A stretch of DNA of 8,973 bases from Bacteroidales bacterium Bact_23 (lineage in GTDB: Bacteria > Bacteroidota > Bacteroidia > Bacteroidales > Lentimicrobiaceae): positions 1 through 8,973 of the forward strand of contig LUZO01000326.1 in NCBI GenBank assembly GCA_001603685.1, in the 5' to 3' direction. A model generated the notes under the pieces. The model made no database searches, was not told the DNA's origin, and was given only the letters and a program-made list of their open reading frames with translations. The stretch's first letter is position 1. The number at the start of each line of letters is the position of its first letter. A program made the translations under genes and the position numbers. This document shows positions 5,505 to 8,973 of the stretch, piece after piece.

Positions 5505-8500
5505 TTAGCGGAGTATCAGGATGCTTCCCGACTGTTCCGAAACTTCGTCGTTTTCATCCCTGAAAAAGACGCGGTAGGAGTATACGCCATTGACTGCCGG
5601 ACTGCCGTTAACCATTCCGTTCCAGCTTTGTCCGATGTTCGATGAGGTGAACACCAGTTTACCCCAGCGGTCGTAGATGTTGATTCTGAACTCTCTGACG
5701 CCGTTTCCGGTAATCCGGAACTCATCGTTGAGCCCGTCGCCGTTGGGGGTGAAGGCGGTGGGAATTTTCAGCTGATACAGCGGACTGATGTAGATGGTTC
5801 TCTCAAAGGTATCGAGGCATCCGTAGCTGTTTTCAACCGTCAGAACGGTATGGTAATAACCCGTATCGGCGTATGTATGGGTAAAGCCGGCTTCGTGCAG
5901 GATGGTTCCGTCGCCCATATCCCAGAGGTAGCTGAGGCCGTCACCGGTAGAGGTGCTGCTGAAGCTTATAACCGGGTTTTTCATGCTGGCAAATGGCGGG
6001 TTGTTGTCGAAGCCTGCAACCGGCAGCGGCCAGACCTCAATCAGGCCGGTCATAACTTTGGTGTTTACACAGCCGCCGGGGTTTGTTACAGTCAGGGAGA
6101 TGTCGAAGCGGCCGTCCCGGTCGAAGGTTTTGCCTGCCGACTGGCCTGAGGCTGAGGGGCCGTAACCGAGATCCCAGGAGTAGGTGGCTCCGCTAACGAT
6201 ATTCGTTGAGGTGGAGGTGAACAGCACATCCAGCGGGCTGCAGCCTGAAATATTATCTGTGGTGAATTCAGCCACCGGCATGGCGTTTACTTCTACGGTG
6301 CGGGTTATCACTTCGCTTTCGCAACCGAGCTGGGTTACTTTCAGTGAAATGGTTTTTTCGCCGGCTCCCGTCCACGAAACGGGGATTGGGCCCTGTCCGC
6401 TGGCTGAAGCGTGTCCGCCGTCGAACTGCCACTCGTAGGTGGCATAGCTCTGGCCATTGCCGTCGTAGGTAACAATCAGTTCATCGCCTTCGCAAACGGC
6501 CGGCTTTGATACCGAGAAGTCGGCAAACATCCGCTCCTTTACGGTAACTCCAACCACTGCGGTGTTGGTACAACCGAAAGCATCGGTACCGCTAACGGTG
6601 TAAACGGTTGTTTGAAGGGGCGATGCATCGGTGATGCCGTTGTCCGGGCTGATCATGGAGGGGTCGAAAGGAACTGAAGTCCAGTTGTATGTAGCGGCTC
6701 CCCCGGCGGTAAGGGTAAAGGAGTCATCGGGGCAGATGGCAGCTTCCGAAGAGGTTGCCGTTACATGCGGCAGCGGGTGTACGGTTACCGTTACCTGATC
6801 CTGAGCTTCGCAGCCGTCGTTTACCGTAAGGGTGTAAGTGGTTGTAACCGTCGGGGATACCTGAACGGTTTGCCCGTTATACACATTGGTGCCATCGGTC
6901 CAGCTAAAGGTGCCGCTTCCGGTTGATGAACTTCCGGTAAGTTCGGCCAGTCCGCCGGCGCAGATTTCGGGCCCGGTTCCGGCATCGGCGGTAAGCTGGA
7001 AGACATCGATAAAGGTGCAGTCGCGGATGGTATTTCCGCAGTTATCGGTAACATCCACACAGTATTCCCTTGAAGTTGCGGGGGTTACGGTAACAATTCT
7101 GCCGTTGTAGGTGGCTCCGCTCACCATGTCGGTCCATACCCAGGCGCCGTTGGGGGTGTCGTTGGCAATCAGCTCAACCGATTGTCCCACACAGATTCCG
7201 TCGTACTGGCCGGCTTCGGCAAACGGCTGTCCTACCGTAACCAGAATCTGGGCCTGGTCGGTATTTCCGCAGGCATCCATTGCCGTTACGGTATAGGTGG
7301 TGTTTGTAGTCGGCGCCACATTGATGGTCTTTGTGGTTTCGCCGGTGCTCCACAGCCAGCTTGTTCCGCCGTTGGCGGTGAGGTTTATGTTGTCGTGCAG
7401 GCAGATGTTGATTTCGGTGCCCTGTGCGATGGTAGCCTGCGGCCCGCGCACCTCAACCGGAATCACCGCTATATGGTAATTTCCGCATACATCGGTTACC
7501 TGAACGATATAATCGGTGGAGGAGAGCGGCGATACCTGTATGGCATCGGTATTGTCGTCCGGATCACCGGTGTTCCAGACAAAGGTCCAGGGTTCGATGC
7601 CTCCGTGCGCACCGGCATGGATGGTGGCCGTCTGTCCGCATTCGATGGATTGCGGCGGGCTGGGATTCAGCCCGAAGGACGGGTAGTCCTTGATGAATAT
7701 TCGCGCCGTATCGGGGATATAGTCGCAGAACGAAGTGTTGAAGATCAGCTCCACAACCTTTGTCGGTTCGGGGATATCGTCGGGAATCGGAATAATGTCA
7801 ATGGTTGCCGTAAGGGATCCGGCAGGTATTACTACGCTGTCGGGAATAAATTCATAATCAACGCCGTTGATGGCGGTGCCTTCGATGTCGAAGTAGATGG
7901 TAAACGGAAATGCCCTGAGTGAGCTGATTTCGAACTTAAGCTGGGCGTTGTTGCAATTCTCGACCGCCGTATCGACTACCGCATGGGTAAACGATACCGC
8001 CGACTGAACTCCCACGCTGGAAAATGAGTTGGCTTCGAGGAAAACGCCGGAGTCAAAGCTGCTGTCGGTTACATCGGCGATGGCAAGCTTGATGTGGTAA
8101 GTCTGGCAGGGAACCACAACTGCCCTGGCAGTGAGTACGGTAGTGAATCCGTCGTACTGAATGTAAGGGTTCAGTGCGGGGGTGGATCCGTTGCCGTTGG
8201 CCACATAGTACTGACTGTTGTTGATGTGGTTGATGTTGTTGATGGAAACATAAGCGGGCGGCAGTACACCGGGTACCAGGGCGATATTCTGTGCGCCGTT
8301 GGGGAAGGCCGGAGGGCTGGGAAAGGTGCCGTAAATGTCGGGACCCGAAATAAAGAAGCCGAAAACATCATTAAAATTTGAGTTGGCATACTCAGGATAC
8401 TCTTCCGAGGCAAATACATACCTGAATTCCACGATGTTCGACTGGGGAATGAAGTCAAATTCCAGTACACACGCATCATGGGTGGTGCCTCCCGATAGCT

Positions 8501-8867
8501 TGTTGAGGGCAACATCGCCGGGGGTTCCGGCGTTGAACGACTTGCTGCCGTCGTTGTTGGGCCCTTTTGAATTGCTCGCTTTCCCTGAAGTAAGAATCAC
8601 GCCGGCATCCAGGCCGATGTTCGACTTTCCGTAAAAACGGCCGCTGGCCTGAGCATGTCCCGTTAAGGTGATGTTCGATGTTTCAACTCCGCTTCCGATA
8701 AGGTACTGCTTTACCAGTTCCTCAGCCGGAACATTCTCAATAACGGTATATTCGGGTTGAATCTGGGCGTGCAGGGATAGCCCGATGATAAAAAAGGAGA
8801 ACAATGCGGCGGAAACCCGGAAAAATTTCCTGAAAATTCCGGAACAGTTGGGATGCAATGAATTCAT
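5505..8867 (-). CDS. Secreted multidomain surface protein: choice-of-anchor L, Calx-beta-like, Ig-like and PKD domains, T9SS type B sorting domain
   Basis: A predicted exported protein of 1120 residues, likely attached to or released from the cell surface by the type IX secretion system. I prefer the ATG at 8867 over in-frame ATGs at 8900 and 8888: an AAAGGA ribosome-binding site lies 8 nt upstream, and it gives a normal signal peptide (basic FRKFFR, then a hydrophobic core, cleaved after LHA34 to expose Gln35). Domains in order: choice-of-anchor L at about 50-285 (FASEEYPEY 152-160, FNDVFGFFISGP 165-176); Calx-beta-like at 292-394; five Ig-like repeats at about 395-474, 477-545, 549-623, 627-697 and 700-777; three PKD-type domains at 780-861, 864-946 and 948-1028 (the last with WDMGDGT and HTYADTG); and the CHU_C type B sorting domain at 1034-1120 (IPTAFTPNGDGLND 1035-1048, YDRWGKLVF). 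There are no catalytic motifs, so an adhesin or structural role is inferred. The ligand is unknown. Confidence 0.95.
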   Translation of the reverse strand: MNSLHPNCSGIFRKFFRVSAALFSFFIIGLSLHAQIQPEYTVIENVPAEELVKQYLIGSGVETSNITLTGHAQASGRFYGKSNIGLDAGVILTSGKASNSKGPNNDGSKSFNAGTPGDVALNKLSGGTTHDACVLEFDFIPQSNIVEFRYVFASEEYPEYANSNFNDVFGFFISGPDIYGTFPSPPAFPNGAQNIALVPGVLPPAYVSINNINHINNSQYYVANGNGSTPALNPYIQYDGFTTVLTARAVVVPCQTYHIKLAIADVTDSSFDSGVFLEANSFSSVGVQSAVSFTHAVVDTAVENCNNAQLKFEISSLRAFPFTIYFDIEGTAINGVDYEFIPDSVVIPAGSLTATIDIIPIPDDIPEPTKVVELIFNTSFCDYIPDTARIFIKDYPSFGLNPSPPQSIECGQTATIHAGAHGGIEPWTFVWNTGDPDDNTDAIQVSPLSSTDYIVQVTDVCGNYHIAVIPVEVRGPQATIAQGTEINICLHDNINLTANGGTSWLWSTGETTKTINVAPTTNTTYTVTAMDACGNTDQAQILVTVGQPFAEAGQYDGICVGQSVELIANDTPNGAWVWTDMVSGATYNGRIVTVTPATSREYCVDVTDNCGNTIRDCTFIDVFQLTADAGTGPEICAGGLAELTGSSSTGSGTFSWTDGTNVYNGQTVQVSPTVTTTYTLTVNDGCEAQDQVTVTVHPLPHVTATSSEAAICPDDSFTLTAGGAATYNWTSVPFDPSMISPDNGITDASPLQTTVYTVSGTDAFGCTNTAVVGVTVKERMFADFSVSKPAVCEGDELIVTYDGNGQSYATYEWQFDGGHASASGQGPIPVSWTGAGEKTISLKVTQLGCESEVITRTVEVNAMPVAEFTTDNISGCSPLDVLFTSTSTNIVSGATYSWDLGYGPSASGQSAGKTFDRDGRFDISLTVTNPGGCVNTKVMTGLIEVWPLPVAGFDNNPPFASMKNPVISFSSTSTGDGLSYLWDMGDGTILHEAGFTHTYADTGYYHTVLTVENSYGCLDTFERTIYISPLYQLKIPTAFTPNGDGLNDEFRITGNGVREFRINIYDRWGKLVFTSSNIGQSWNGMVNGSPAVNGVYSYRVFFRDENDEVSEQSGSILILR
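8217..8243 (-). repeat. Three-copy 9-bp microrepeat inside the choice-of-anchor L domain
   Basis: On the plus strand three 9-mers lie in tandem: GTTGTTGAT, GTGGTTGAT, GTTGTTGAT. On the coding strand they read INN-INH-INN in the loop between PPAYVS and SQYYVANG. The first and third copies are identical and the second differs at one base. This could be a small slippage-derived expansion of a surface loop. Confidence 0.7.
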
Positions 8868-8875
8868 ATGGTAGT

Positions 8876-8881
8876 TCCTTT
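8876..8881 (-). promoter_or_regulatory. Ribosome binding site AAAGGA that sets the surface-protein start
   Basis: On the minus strand AAAGGA lies 8 nt before the ATG at 8867. It is the clearest Shine-Dalgarno-like sequence in the window. It supports that ATG over the two further upstream, which would add 11 or 7 residues ahead of the signal peptide and would place this sequence inside the coding region. Confidence 0.6.
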
Positions 8882-8900
8882 CGAACATGTTTAATGACAA

Positions 8901-8973
8901 AAAACTGCGGGAGCTTTCAGTAAATTAAGCTTAAGCGAGAATTAAGAGATTAAATCGTATCGGAGCCCGGCAT
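8901..8973. other. AT-rich region upstream of the surface-protein gene
   Basis: No gene can be supported here. The region holds a perfect 10-bp palindrome TTAAGCTTAA (8925-8934). TTAAG occurs at 8925, 8931 and 8942, the first and third within ATTAAG copies 17 bp apart. No full match to TAnnTTTG is seen on the minus strand; the nearest is GTTTTTTG at about 8895-8902. The promoter of the surface gene is therefore either non-canonical or beyond the window. The final bases could belong to a neighbouring gene, but this cannot be judged. Confidence 0.5.

Noticed and set aside
7182..7922. 246-residue open frame antisense to the surface-protein gene
   Set aside because: Its Gly/Arg/Val-rich content mirrors the repeat codons of the real gene; there is no ribosome binding site or promoter.
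5505..8867. Enzyme (protease or glycosidase) fused to PKD domains
   Set aside because: PKD domains often accompany secreted hydrolases, but no catalytic motif was found between the signal peptide and the sorting domain.
8950..8973. Start or tail of another gene at the right edge (minus-strand ATG then TAA after seven codons)
   Set aside because: It is too short to judge; no conserved residues and no usable signal within the window.

Overview
The window looks like a chromosomal segment from a member of the Bacteroidota. Four observations support this. The four best promoter candidates carry the phylum-specific -7 box TAnnTTTG, and most genes lack Shine-Dalgarno sequences. The 1120-residue surface protein ends in a type B sorting domain of the type IX secretion system (T9SS, gliding-motility-associated CHU_C family), and its predicted signal-peptide cleavage leaves Gln at +1. 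The base composition and the large antisense open frames suggest a moderately GC-rich genome. I cannot name a genus.

Layout from left to right: (1) xseB (minus, running to or off the left edge) and xseA (minus) encode the two subunits of exonuclease VII and overlap by ATGA. (2) A 181-bp divergent intergenic region carries back-to-back promoters for xseA and sixA. It also holds a tandem array of eleven 7-bp units (TAC[C/T]T[C/A]N) that ends in exact register with the sixA -7 box. (3) A SixA-type histidine phosphatase and polyphosphate kinase 1 (ppk1) run left to right with 58 bp between them, and ppk1 may have its own promoter. (4) gap (glyceraldehyde-3-phosphate dehydrogenase, minus) converges on ppk1 with no bases between the two stop codons, which together form the palindrome TGATCA. 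(5) A strong hairpin terminator lies between gap and the next gene and abuts the candidate gap promoter. (6) A large secreted multidomain protein (minus) follows: signal peptide, choice-of-anchor L domain, Calx-beta-like domain, five Ig-like repeats, three PKD-type domains and the T9SS type B C-terminal domain. (7) The last 73 bp are AT-rich non-coding sequence upstream of that gene, with a 10-bp palindrome and TTAAG repeats.

Functionally the region mixes housekeeping genes (DNA repair, polyphosphate metabolism, glycolysis) with one cell-surface or secreted protein. The only likely functional pairings are XseA with XseB (firm) and SixA with PPK1 (speculative: both chemistries go through a phosphohistidine). 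I see no mobile element, CRISPR array, RNA gene or phage feature, and no clear candidate for a wholly new system. The items most worth a second look are the heptamer array in register with the sixA promoter and the domain layout of the surface protein.
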